Below, one piece after another: positions 27,993 through 35,810 of a DNA stretch of 64,000 nucleotides (within the stretch, counting starts at the first letter, position 1; each line of letters starts with the position of its first letter). The stretch is from Gemmatimonadota bacterium (GTDB lineage: Bacteria > Gemmatimonadota > Gemmatimonadetes > Gemmatimonadales > GWC2-71-9): the NCBI GenBank assembly GCA_029863245.1, contig JAOTVV010000005.1, positions 62,001 to 126,000 on the forward strand. The letters run 5' to 3'. The position numbers and the translations under genes were made by a program. The notes under the pieces are model-generated. The model was given only the letters and a program-made list of their open reading frames with translations, did no database searches and was not told where the DNA came from.

Positions 27993-30707
27993 ATGTCTCC
28001 ACTCGTCGCTCTCTCATTGCTCGCGCTCCTCGCAGCGGCCCTCTGGGCGGTCGTGCTCGTGGCGCGCGTGCGAGACTGGACCGCACGGTTCATCGCCGCC
28101 CTCCTGGTGGCGGTTTCGGCCGGGCATTTTGCGGCGATCGCTCGCACATTGGAGACCTGGACCCCGGAACCGGGGTTCAGGCTGCAGGAGCTCCCGACAC
28201 TCGGGATTACGCTGGCGGTCCTGCTCACGGTGGCCCTGTTTCAGCGGATTCTGCGGCGCCATCGGCAGGTGCAGGTCCAGTACGGCATCGAAAGGGCCTA
28301 TCTCACCGAGCTGTTCGAGAACTCACCGGAAGCGATCGTCCTGGTGGACAACGACGGCAGCGTCCTGCGGGTGAACGGTCCTTTCACTGAGCTCTTTGGC
28401 TACGCGCCGAAAGAGATTCTGGGGAAAGCGATCGACGATCTCCTCCCGCCGGCGGATCAGCACGCGGAAGCGCTGGACATTACGCGACGGATCTCGCGGG
28501 GCGAACGCGTCACCATGGAGGCGGCCCGGCGGCGCAAGGACGGCCGGCTCGTCGAGGTGGCGATCATCGGTGCGCCGGTCAAGGTCGGGAGCGGTCGCGT
28601 CGCTGTTTTCGGGATCTATCGGGACATCACCGAGCGGAAGCAGATCGAGCAGGAGCTGCGTCGGCTCCAGAAGGCGGTGGAGACGACCCAGCTCGGGGTG
28701 ACCGTTACCGATGTGGAAGGGAAGATCACCTACGTCAATCCTGCCGAAGCCGACATGCACGGATGGAAGGTCGAGGAGCTGCACGGGAAAGACGTCCGGA
28801 CCTTCGCCGCCGAGAGCGCGGCCATGCCGATGTCCGCACCCCAACTCCAGGCCGTCACCAGCTGGCGCCGTGAATCGGTGAACGTCCGCAAGAACGGCAG
28901 CGTGTTTCCGGTACAGCTGATGTCCGATGTGGTCCGTGATGCCGATGGCACGATCCTCGGGATCGTCACGACATGTGAGGACATCACCCGCCGGAAGGAA
29001 GCGGAGGCCGCCCTCAGGACCAGCGAAGAACGCTATGCGTTGGCCGCGCGGGGCTCCAACGACGGTCTGTGGGACTGGGAAGTGCCGGCTGGGCTGGTGT
29101 ACTACTCGGACCGCTGGTGGTCCATGCTCGGCTACGACAAGGCCGAGGTGGGGTCGGACATCGAGGCGTGGCTTGGGCGAGTCCATTCCGAAGACAGTGA
29201 GCGGGTGCGGGGCGATCTCGACGCCCACCTGAACGGGGCGATGGAACAGTTCGAGAGTGAGCACCGACTGCGTCACAAAGACGGCACGTATCGCTGGATA
29301 CTCGTGCGGGGTCTCGTGGTGCGTAACGACGAGGGCCGTCCCCTGCGTATGGCCGGCTCCCTGACCGACATATCGGCACGGAAACGCATCGAGGAATCAT
29401 TGGCTCGCGATGCGCTCTACGATCCCCTAACCAGCCTGCCGAACCGAGGCTTCTTCACCAACCTGCTCGAGCGCTCAGCCCGCCGGGTGCAGCGGCGAGG
29501 GGACTACCACTTCGCGGTCCTGTTCCTGGATCTGGACCGGTTCAAGGTCGTGAACGACAGCCTGGGTCACGACACCGGCGATCGCCTGCTCAAGGGGGTA
29601 GCCCAGCGGCTCGAGCGGTGCCTCAGGCCCGGCGACGTCGTGGCACGGCTCGCGGGTGACGAGTTCTGCATCCTGGTCGATGGCATCGAGAACATCGGTG
29701 ACGCCACGAGAGTGGCGGAGCGGGTCCAGGAGGAGCTCCGCGCCCCCTTCGTCCTGAACGGGCACCGGGTCTTCGCGACGGCCAGTATCGGGATCGCCAC
29801 CAGCACCACCGGGAATGCGAGACCCGAGAACCTGCTGCGGGATGCCGACACGGCGATGTATCGGGCCAAGTCCAGCGGTCGGGGGCGCATCGAGGTGTTC
29901 GACGCCAAGATGCACGAGCGGGCGATGTACGTTCTCCAGGTCGAGAGCGACCTACGCACCGCCTTGGAGGAAAACCGGTTCCGGCTGGTCTACCTGCCCG
30001 TGGTCTCACTCGAGACGCGCCGCATCATGGGGTTCGAGGCACTGCTGCGGTGGGACCATCCGGAGCGGGGGACGGTCAGTCCGGCCGAGTTCGTGCCCGT
30101 GGCGGAAGAAACCGGCGTCATTGTTGCGCTGGGTCTCTGGGTGCTCCGCACCGCCTGCCGGCAGTTCACCAGCTGGCTCGAGCGTCACCCCCTGGATGAC
30201 TCGTTCTCTATCAGCGTCAACCTATCTTCGAAGCAGCTCCAACAGGTGGACTTCGTGGAGCAGCTCGAAGCCATTTTGCGGGAAACTCGCATGTCCCCGT
30301 CCCGGTTGAAGCTCGAGGTGACCGAGACCGTCCTGATGAACGATCCCGACTTCAGCACGGAGGTCGTCCGGCGACTGGACAAGCTCGGTGTCCAGATTCA
30401 GATCGACGATTTCGGAACCGGATACTCCTCACTCTCGTATCTCAACCGGCTTCGGGTTGACACTCTCAAGATCGACCGCTCCTTCATCAAGAGTCTCGGT
30501 GAGCCCGGGGAGCGCGCCACGATCGTGCAGGCGATCATCCGGCTTGCCCGCGACCTGGGTATTCACGTGATCGCGGAAGGGGTCGAGACCTCCGAGCAAC
30601 TCGACAGCCTGCGGACGCTGGAGTGCGAGCACGGGCAAGGCTTTCTTTTCTCACAGCCCGTGGATGGTGAAAGGGCCCTGACACTGCTGAGCACGCAAGC
30701 CGATTGA
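27993..30707 (+). CDS. Membrane PAS-PAS-PAS-GGDEF-EAL protein (cyclic-di-GMP turnover)
   Basis: The 904-residue protein has three N-terminal membrane segments (within residues 1-90), then three PAS/PAC domains with TYVNPAEADMHGW and YYSDRWWSMLGY type cores. A GGDEF domain at about residues 475-635 has its motif altered to RLAGDEF (AGDEF). An EAL domain at about residues 645-900 carries EALLRW, VNLSSKQL, EVTETVLM, IDDFGTGYSS, LKIDRSF and EGVETSEQ, all residues needed for phosphodiesterase activity. So the phosphodiesterase half looks active, and the cyclase half may be active, GTP-sensing or silent. Its stop overlaps the next ATG (TGATG). Confidence 0.95.
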   Translation: MSPLVALSLLALLAAALWAVVLVARVRDWTARFIAALLVAVSAGHFAAIARTLETWTPEPGFRLQELPTLGITLAVLLTVALFQRILRRHRQVQVQYGIERAYLTELFENSPEAIVLVDNDGSVLRVNGPFTELFGYAPKEILGKAIDDLLPPADQHAEALDITRRISRGERVTMEAARRRKDGRLVEVAIIGAPVKVGSGRVAVFGIYRDITERKQIEQELRRLQKAVETTQLGVTVTDVEGKITYVNPAEADMHGWKVEELHGKDVRTFAAESAAMPMSAPQLQAVTSWRRESVNVRKNGSVFPVQLMSDVVRDADGTILGIVTTCEDITRRKEAEAALRTSEERYALAARGSNDGLWDWEVPAGLVYYSDRWWSMLGYDKAEVGSDIEAWLGRVHSEDSERVRGDLDAHLNGAMEQFESEHRLRHKDGTYRWILVRGLVVRNDEGRPLRMAGSLTDISARKRIEESLARDALYDPLTSLPNRGFFTNLLERSARRVQRRGDYHFAVLFLDLDRFKVVNDSLGHDTGDRLLKGVAQRLERCLRPGDVVARLAGDEFCILVDGIENIGDATRVAERVQEELRAPFVLNGHRVFATASIGIATSTTGNARPENLLRDADTAMYRAKSSGRGRIEVFDAKMHERAMYVLQVESDLRTALEENRFRLVYLPVVSLETRRIMGFEALLRWDHPERGTVSPAEFVPVAEETGVIVALGLWVLRTACRQFTSWLERHPLDDSFSISVNLSSKQLQQVDFVEQLEAILRETRMSPSRLKLEVTETVLMNDPDFSTEVVRRLDKLGVQIQIDDFGTGYSSLSYLNRLRVDTLKIDRSFIKSLGEPGERATIVQAIIRLARDLGIHVIAEGVETSEQLDSLRTLECEHGQGFLFSQPVDGERALTLLSTQAD

Positions 30708-31372
30708 TGGCCCGAGCCTCCGTCCTCACGTTCGACTGCTACGGCACGTTGGTCGACTGGGAGGCGGGCATCGCCAACGCGTTTCTCCGTGCTGCCAGAG
30801 CGGACGCCGTCGAGTTGGACCGCACACGGGTTCTGGAGGCCTACGCCCGCGCGGAACCCCTCGTGCAGCAGCGGACATTCCGACCCTACCGGGAGGTCCT
30901 CGCTCTCACGGCTGTCGAGGTCGCGCGGCAGCTTGGCTGGAGCGTGACGCCGCAGCAGGCCACGTTCCTTCCCGAAAGTCTCGCCACCTGGCCGCCGTTC
31001 TCGGATACCAACCCGGCGCTCGAGCGACTGGTCGGTGCGGGATTCACCCTTGGCATTCTGTCGAACGTCGATCCCGATCTGTTGAGCGCCACGCTCGGAC
31101 AGCTGTCGGTCCCTTTCGACTTCACGGTTACGGCTGAGGACGTCCGGTCCTACAAGCCCGCCCACGCGCACTTCCTGGAAGCCCGCCGGATCGTGGGCGA
31201 TCGGTGGTGGATGCACGTCGCGCAGAGCTACTTCCACGATATCGTGCCGGCCACGTCTCTGGGGATCAGCGCGGTGTGGGTGAACCGGAAGGCAGAGCGA
31301 CCGACGGGCGCGGCCCGCGCCCGGCACGACGTAGCGGACCTGACGGCGCTGGCCGAGTGGCTCGAAGCGTAG
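30707..31372 (+). CDS. HAD-superfamily hydrolase, haloacid dehalogenase type II-like
   Basis: The 221-residue protein has HAD motif I as LTFDCYGTLVDWE (two aspartate-equivalent positions in DCYGT), motif II LGILSNVDPDLL, and a later EDVRSYKPAHAHF with the motif III lysine, matching 2-haloacid dehalogenase type II proteins. It hydrolyses a phosphate or halide from a small substrate in the cytosol. Its ATG overlaps the TGA of the GGDEF-EAL gene (TGATG), and the tag gene overlaps its end by 16 bases, forming an apparent three-gene unit. Confidence 0.9.
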   Translation: MARASVLTFDCYGTLVDWEAGIANAFLRAARADAVELDRTRVLEAYARAEPLVQQRTFRPYREVLALTAVEVARQLGWSVTPQQATFLPESLATWPPFSDTNPALERLVGAGFTLGILSNVDPDLLSATLGQLSVPFDFTVTAEDVRSYKPAHAHFLEARRIVGDRWWMHVAQSYFHDIVPATSLGISAVWVNRKAERPTGAARARHDVADLTALAEWLEA

Positions 31373-31938
31373 ACCCCACCCGCTGCCCATGGTGTCTCGT
31401 GAGTCCGGTGATGACCGCATATCACGATACCGAATGGGGCGTACCGGTCCACGACGATCGCCTGCTGTTCGAGCACCTCGTGCTCGACAGCTTTCAGGCC
31501 GGGCTGAGCTGGGCCGTCGTCCTCAACAAGCGCGACAACTTCCGCCGGGCCTTCGATGGGTTCGAGCCCGCAAAGGTGGCGCGCATGACCGGTCGTCGCG
31601 TCGACCGACTGCTGCAGGATCCCGGAATCATCCGCAACCGAAAGAAGATCGAGGCCACGATCGGCAATGCGCGGGCGTACCTCGAGATCATGGCCACTCG
31701 GGGATCGTTTGCCACGTTGCTGTGGGAGTACGCGGACGGTGCCCCACGCCAGAACCGCCGGCGCCGGCTCTCCGAGATCCCAACCCGCTCCGCGGCGTCC
31801 GACCGCATGAGCGCCGGCCTCAAAGCGGCCGGGTTTCGGTTCGTGGGGACGACGATCTGCTACGCGTTCATGCAGGCCGTCGGGATGGTGAACGATCACC
31901 TGGTGACGTGTTTTCGGTGGAAAGAGCTTGGACGCTGA
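31357..31938 (+). CDS. tag: DNA-3-methyladenine glycosylase I
   Basis: The 193-residue product matches Tag: an early CPWC zinc cysteine motif, MTAYHDTEWGVPVHDDRLLFE with a conserved histidine and glutamate, FQAGLSWAVVLNKRDNF, and the terminal VNDHLVTCF where His and Cys complete the zinc site. It excises 3-methyladenine from DNA to counter alkylation damage. GTG 31357 is chosen because it lies shortly before the first conserved cysteine; it overlaps the HAD gene by 16 bases. Confidence 0.94.
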   Translation: MARSVDPTRCPWCLVSPVMTAYHDTEWGVPVHDDRLLFEHLVLDSFQAGLSWAVVLNKRDNFRRAFDGFEPAKVARMTGRRVDRLLQDPGIIRNRKKIEATIGNARAYLEIMATRGSFATLLWEYADGAPRQNRRRRLSEIPTRSAASDRMSAGLKAAGFRFVGTTICYAFMQAVGMVNDHLVTCFRWKELGR

Positions 31939-31953
31939 CGCTGCCCCTCCCGC

Positions 31954-33021
31954 TCACCCAATGACCAGCAGTCCCACCGAGCCGCCAAAACCGTCGGGCA
32001 ACTCGGGCACGTCTGCCGGCACGACCCACCGCTCGCCGTCGACGATCAACGAAAAGCGGTAGGCGCCGGGTACGAGCCGCAGCACGGCTTCCCACCGGCG
32101 CGAGGCGACCCGGGTGAGCGGCACCGGTGTCCATTGGTTCCACTCGCCGGCGATGTCGACGCTCGATGCCTCGGGTACCGCAAACGAGACGCGAACGGAG
32201 CCCCCCGGCAGGGGATCGACCCGGGTGCTCCGGTCCGTCAACGCCGTTGGCGCTGAGGCGGCGGTACCGATCCGAATACCGGCGCTGAAGAAGAGTCCCT
32301 CGGTGAAGCCCGTGAGGTCTTCAGGGTACGTGCCGATGGCGAGCTCGAGCGCGGCCGTTGGCATGACCTGCCACTCGATGCGCCCTTGGATCCAGGGAGG
32401 GCCGCCGAGATCCCCGCAGCGCACCCCGCTCAGGGCAGTGGCAGTGAGTAATCCGTCTCGGTAGCCGGCGTGCAGGGTGGCGTCCGCGAATCGGGCCGTA
32501 TCGCTGTAGGTTCCGGCGAGCTCCGCCCCAAGAGTCCATCTCGGCATCACTCGGCTGAGGCGCGCGGCGCCCGCAATTACCGGGTCGGAGGTCTCGTCGA
32601 CCCGCCGCACCATGCCTGCGGTGGCCTCGACGCTGAGTATCCACTGCTGCCACGAGGTGGCGGCGAGCGCCCCTCCACTGGCCACTCCACTCCACAGTCC
32701 GCCTTCCAGGTGGTTGACGCTGGCGTCGGCCCGGACGCCGAGCGCCGTGGCGCGGCTCAGGGGTCGGACGGCCAGGATACCCGTCGCGGCCTGGGAAGCC
32801 CACGTACCCGAGGTGAACCTGGCGTGATGCGCCTCGAGTGCAGCCCACAGCGTCGGAGAGCGGAGCCGCAGGCGTACCCCTACCGTACCCGAGGTTCCGG
32901 AGATCGAGTCGGCGTAACGGGCATGGCCCGCGGCTGCGGAAACGGAGAGGTCTTGTGCGGGAAGCGGCACGGCGACCGCCAAGCTGGCGATCACCGTGCC
33001 GCAGAACCTGCCAAAGCTCAC
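31954..33021 (-). CDS. Secreted protein with C-terminal CBM48-like (glycogen-binding) domain
   Basis: The 355-residue product has a signal peptide (GTVIASLAVAVPLPAQD) and a long middle part of alternating hydrophobic residues suggesting a beta-rich, possibly outer-membrane region. The C-terminal 90 residues match the isoamylase N-terminal / AMPK beta type CBM48 fold: VDIAGEWNQWTPVPL, WEAVLRLVPGAYRFSLIVDG, WVVPADVPELPDGFGG. It is the last gene of a four-gene operon; its start overlaps the upstream gene's stop by 4 bases. Binding to a surface or storage glucan is inferred only from the domain. Confidence 0.8.
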   Translation of the reverse strand: MSFGRFCGTVIASLAVAVPLPAQDLSVSAAAGHARYADSISGTSGTVGVRLRLRSPTLWAALEAHHARFTSGTWASQAATGILAVRPLSRATALGVRADASVNHLEGGLWSGVASGGALAATSWQQWILSVEATAGMVRRVDETSDPVIAGAARLSRVMPRWTLGAELAGTYSDTARFADATLHAGYRDGLLTATALSGVRCGDLGGPPWIQGRIEWQVMPTAALELAIGTYPEDLTGFTEGLFFSAGIRIGTAASAPTALTDRSTRVDPLPGGSVRVSFAVPEASSVDIAGEWNQWTPVPLTRVASRRWEAVLRLVPGAYRFSLIVDGERWVVPADVPELPDGFGGSVGLLVIG

Positions 33022-33731
33022 GGACGCTTGGAGGGGTTTTGCTTGCCTTTGCCGGGTGGCGGTCCCAGGCCAGGCGGGACATCCGGTGGCCGGGCACCCA
33101 ACCCGCGGCCGATCCCCTGGGCCCCGCCGCCCATCATCTGCTGGCCGATCTGGGCCGGTCCCAGTCCGCGGGCATGCATCGCGCGGGCCACCGACGGCAG
33201 ATCCAATAGCTGGGCATCGGTCTGGCCGCGTTGCATCGCCTCGATCACGACTGCCACCGCCTGATCACTCGAGAGACCCTGTGCGGTGAGGGCCGCCGCG
33301 ACGCGGAGCCCGGGTGCGGACGACTCGGGTCGGTGCGCGGCGCGAACGACGGTTCCCACCTGCTCGGCCGTGATGCCGCGACCCATTGCCTCCGCCGCCG
33401 CTGAGACGACCATCCCCAGTGGCTCGCCGCCGCCATCGCCCACCACCGCCTGTCGAGCGTCGAAGAGGTGAAGTCTGAACTGCCGAACCACGACCAGGAT
33501 TCGGGGTGCCGGCACCTGCTTGGCCCAGCCCTCGATGGCCTTATCGACCAGTGGGTCGGTGGGGAGACCCTGGGCTGTGGCCTCGGCTGCTACCGCCGTC
33601 ACGTCGGCGACCAGCTGGGCCGGCAGGCCCCGCGCCTCGAGCGTTCCTCGGACGTCAGCCTGCTGACTCCAGCCGGGGGTCGCCAGAGTCACAAGCAGTG
33701 TCGCGAGGCTGAGATGTCTGATGGTGTTCAT
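33018..33731 (-). CDS. Secreted helical-repeat protein of unknown function
   Basis: The 237-residue protein has a signal peptide (LSLATLLVTLATPGWSQ). The mature part shows roughly four degenerate repeats built on a Gly-(Leu/Ile)-x-(x)-(Asp/Glu/Ala)-Gln core, such as AQGLPTDPL, GRGITAEQV, AQGLSSDQA and ARGLGPAQI. They are spaced about 30-40 residues apart and separated by Ala-rich helices. The C-terminus is Gly/Pro-rich and ends basic. I do not recognise a family. Overlaps of 4 bases with genes on both sides place it firmly in the ECF sigma / CBM48 operon. Confidence 0.7.
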   Translation of the reverse strand: MNTIRHLSLATLLVTLATPGWSQQADVRGTLEARGLPAQLVADVTAVAAEATAQGLPTDPLVDKAIEGWAKQVPAPRILVVVRQFRLHLFDARQAVVGDGGGEPLGMVVSAAAEAMGRGITAEQVGTVVRAAHRPESSAPGLRVAAALTAQGLSSDQAVAVVIEAMQRGQTDAQLLDLPSVARAMHARGLGPAQIGQQMMGGGAQGIGRGLGARPPDVPPGLGPPPGKGKQNPSKRP

Positions 33732-34363
33732 GAGCGGACCACTCCTCTCGGCCCGACGACGATGACGCTGTTCGTTCCGCCAAAGCCGTCGTCGACCTGC
33801 GCGTGCGCGGTGGGATCCGGAACCCACCGCTGCCCGTCCACCACGAACTGATATTGATGCTCGCCGATGGCGAGCGGAAGAGTGAGCGACCAGACGCCGC
33901 CGTCCTCGCGGCCCATGGTATACTGGTCCGATTGCCAGTCGGAGAACGACCCCACCAGCGACACGGCAGACGCCTCGGGTGCGACGAGCCGAAACTGGAC
34001 GAACACCGTATCGGCACCCGCCATGACGAGAGGCGGCGTGCCCTCCGGGCCTCGGTTCCCGACGGCGAGCCACAGCACGAGCAGCAGGGCTGCCATCATC
34101 GGAGCCCAGATGGGGCGGAGGCGAATCGGCTGCGGTTCGAACACCCAGCGCCAGACCGGCTGCTTGCTCTTTCCGCGACGCTCCACCCGTTCCATCACAG
34201 CATCGGTCAAGGACCGCCCTGGTGCTGCGATGCGGGCACTGTAGGCCTCGACAGCGCTCCGCAGCCGGTCGGCGTCCGACCGGTCGGCCTCCGACACTGG
34301 GCCGGTCTGCGCGCCGTCCAAATAGGTGTGTGCTTCCGCGGTGAATCGTCGATCGTCGTTCAC
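33728..34363 (-). CDS. Membrane-anchored CBM48-domain protein, possible anti-sigma factor
   Basis: The 211-residue protein has a charged N-terminal cytosolic part (about residues 1-75) with no zinc-finger histidine-cysteine pair, one membrane segment (APMMAALLLVLWLAVG, about residues 88-103), and an external CBM48-like domain: VSLVGSFSDWQSDQYTM, WSLTLPLAIGEHQYQFVVDG, DDGFGGTNSVIVV. It directly follows the ECF sigma gene (4-base overlap), the position of an anti-sigma factor. An anti-sigma factor with a carbohydrate-binding sensor is therefore the simplest reading, but the N-terminal part does not show a recognisable anti-sigma motif. Confidence 0.72.
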   Translation of the reverse strand: MNDDRRFTAEAHTYLDGAQTGPVSEADRSDADRLRSAVEAYSARIAAPGRSLTDAVMERVERRGKSKQPVWRWVFEPQPIRLRPIWAPMMAALLLVLWLAVGNRGPEGTPPLVMAGADTVFVQFRLVAPEASAVSLVGSFSDWQSDQYTMGREDGGVWSLTLPLAIGEHQYQFVVDGQRWVPDPTAHAQVDDGFGGTNSVIVVGPRGVVRS

Positions 34364-34890
34364 AGTCTCTCTCCAAGCACGTCCCGCAAGGTGTCTCGAG
34401 CGCGATGGACTCGCATCTTCAGCGCATCGATCCCGGCCCCGGTCAGTGCGGCGATCTGCTCGTAGGTGCGGCCCTCCACGTGTTTCAGCACGAACGCTTC
34501 TCGCTGCTCCGGCGTGAGCACCGCCAGCCCCTGTTCGATCAGGTCGGCGAGCTCCTTGCGATCGACCGTGGCGTCGGTGCGATCACGGGCGCGGAGTGGG
34601 AGCCGGGCCACGTCTTCCATCGGCCGGACACGGGCGCGGGCGTCGTGGCACTGGTTGGTCAGGATCCGGAAGAACCAGGATCCGAACCGGTCGGGATCGC
34701 GGCACGTCGCGAGCCCGTGAAACGCCTTGACGAACGCCTCCTGCACCGCGTCCTCGGCCAGATCGGGATCGCCGACGAGGGCTACCGCATAGCGGCCGAA
34801 CCGCTCCCGGTACCGGTCGACGAGGACGCGGTACCGCTCTGCGTCGCCTGCGAGGACCTCCCGTACGACGCTCCCGTCGCTGGCTTCCAC
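34360..34890 (-). CDS. ECF-type RNA polymerase sigma factor
   Basis: The 176-residue protein has sigma region 2 (YRVLVDRYRERFGRYAVAL, DPDLAEDAVQEAFVKAF) and region 4 (LTPEQREAFVLKHVEG, YEQIAALTGAGIDALKMRVH), with no region 3, as in ECF sigma factors. The GTG start at 34890 is preceded by GGGAAGGGG; longer in-frame extension is Pro-rich and unsupported. It heads the operon containing a membrane CBM48 protein, a repeat protein and a second CBM48 protein, which are likely targets or regulators of this sigma factor. Confidence 0.92.
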   Translation of the reverse strand: MEASDGSVVREVLAGDAERYRVLVDRYRERFGRYAVALVGDPDLAEDAVQEAFVKAFHGLATCRDPDRFGSWFFRILTNQCHDARARVRPMEDVARLPLRARDRTDATVDRKELADLIEQGLAVLTPEQREAFVLKHVEGRTYEQIAALTGAGIDALKMRVHRARDTLRDVLGERL

Positions 34891-35009
34891 ATGCCCCTTC
34901 CCCGTGAGAGACGGTGTTCGAGCTGGAAAGGTAACGGGAGGGGGGTGACCGGTCTCGGGGGGGAGGGCCCGTTGGGTGGTGGTTAGGGAGCGGCGACGGG
35001 GCTGAGAAG

Positions 35010-35429
35010 TCAGGTGCCGACGGATGGTGGTAAGGCCGCCTGCTCTCGTACCTGGGCCAGAATCCGTTCCATGAAATCCACGCGCTCGTCCAGATCGCCC
35101 ATTTCCGAGCGGAGCGCGTCGATCTCGTCCAGGAGCCGCCCGATGTTGGGTCCGGCGGCGAAGCCGTTCTCCTGGAGGGGGTTCGGCTCCCACCAGCGCA
35201 GGACCCGCCGTTCAGCATCGTCGCGGAACGATCCGGCTGCGAGCAGGATGAGGTCGTAGAGCCACCAGAGCCCCAGGCCGCCGAGCGTGCCGACCATCAG
35301 CACGCCGGTTACGTGCTTGCCGGTGTAGAAGCGATGGGCCCCGAAGACGCCGAGCACACTGCAGAGCAGGAGCGCCACGCCGCGCGACTTGGGCGAGACG
35401 TCGGCCGAAGTTGTGAGGGCGTTGTCCAT
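35010..35429 (-). CDS. TM2-domain protein with C-terminal coiled coil
   Basis: The 139-residue protein has a TM2 domain: a first membrane segment with LGVFGAHRFYTGK, then VGTLGGLGLWWLYDLILL. It continues into a helical, charged C-terminus (LLDEIDALRSEMGDLDERVD). TM2 proteins are small inner-membrane proteins of unknown role. Start ATG 35429. It lies 119 bases upstream of the ECF operon on the same strand and may be independently expressed. Confidence 0.85.
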   Translation of the reverse strand: MDNALTTSADVSPKSRGVALLLCSVLGVFGAHRFYTGKHVTGVLMVGTLGGLGLWWLYDLILLAAGSFRDDAERRVLRWWEPNPLQENGFAAGPNIGRLLDEIDALRSEMGDLDERVDFMERILAQVREQAALPPSVGT

Positions 35430-35530
35430 GTCGGGCCATCCGGAAGTGGGTCGGTCTAGTGGATCGTACGATCGAGGAGCATGGGTGGTTTCGCGGCGCC
35501 TCGACCGCGCGCTCGTGTGTCGCGATCGGG

Positions 35531-35559
35531 TTGCGTGCCCTTAGAGGGGTAGTGATATT
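35531..35559 (+). promoter_or_regulatory. Sigma70-like promoter for tRNA-Glu genes
   Basis: TTGCGT (35531-35536), 17 bases, GATATT (35554-35559), ending 29 bases before the first tRNA-Glu. The tRNA-Lys gene in this window has the same TTGCGT plus 17 plus GATGTT arrangement. Confidence 0.6.
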
Positions 35560-35588
35560 TGTCCTCCGTGCGCCCCCCGGCGCCTCGT

Positions 35589-35660
35589 GGCGGTATCGTC
35601 TAGGGGTTAGGACGCAGCCCTCTCAAGGCTGAAACACGGGTTCGACTCCCGTTACCGCTA
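35589..35660 (+). tRNA. tRNA-Glu (anticodon CTC)
   Basis: A 72-base cloverleaf: acceptor GGCGGTA pairs with TACCGCT (first pair G-U), anticodon stem CAGCC / GGCTG encloses CTCTCAA giving CTC, and the T arm ACGGG TTCGACT CCCGT is complete. Discriminator A. CCA is not encoded. Confidence 0.93.
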
Positions 35661-35681
35661 TTCTTGAAACTGCGCGTTTCC

Positions 35682-35753
35682 GCCCCCATCGTCTAGCGGT
35701 CAGGACACCACTCTTTCAAGGTGGGGACAGGGGTTCGACTCCCCTTGGGGGCA
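35682..35753 (+). tRNA. tRNA-Glu (anticodon TTC)
   Basis: A 72-base cloverleaf: acceptor GCCCCCA with TGGGGGC, anticodon stem CCACT / GGTGG around CTTTCAA giving TTC, T arm AGGGG TTCGACT CCCCT, discriminator A. It is 21 bases after the other tRNA-Glu and probably on the same precursor. Confidence 0.95.
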
Positions 35754-35810
35754 TCGCTTGGAGCCCGTACCTGTGCGACGGCGGCGTTGACGCGCGCAAC
35801 GGGCCCGCGT

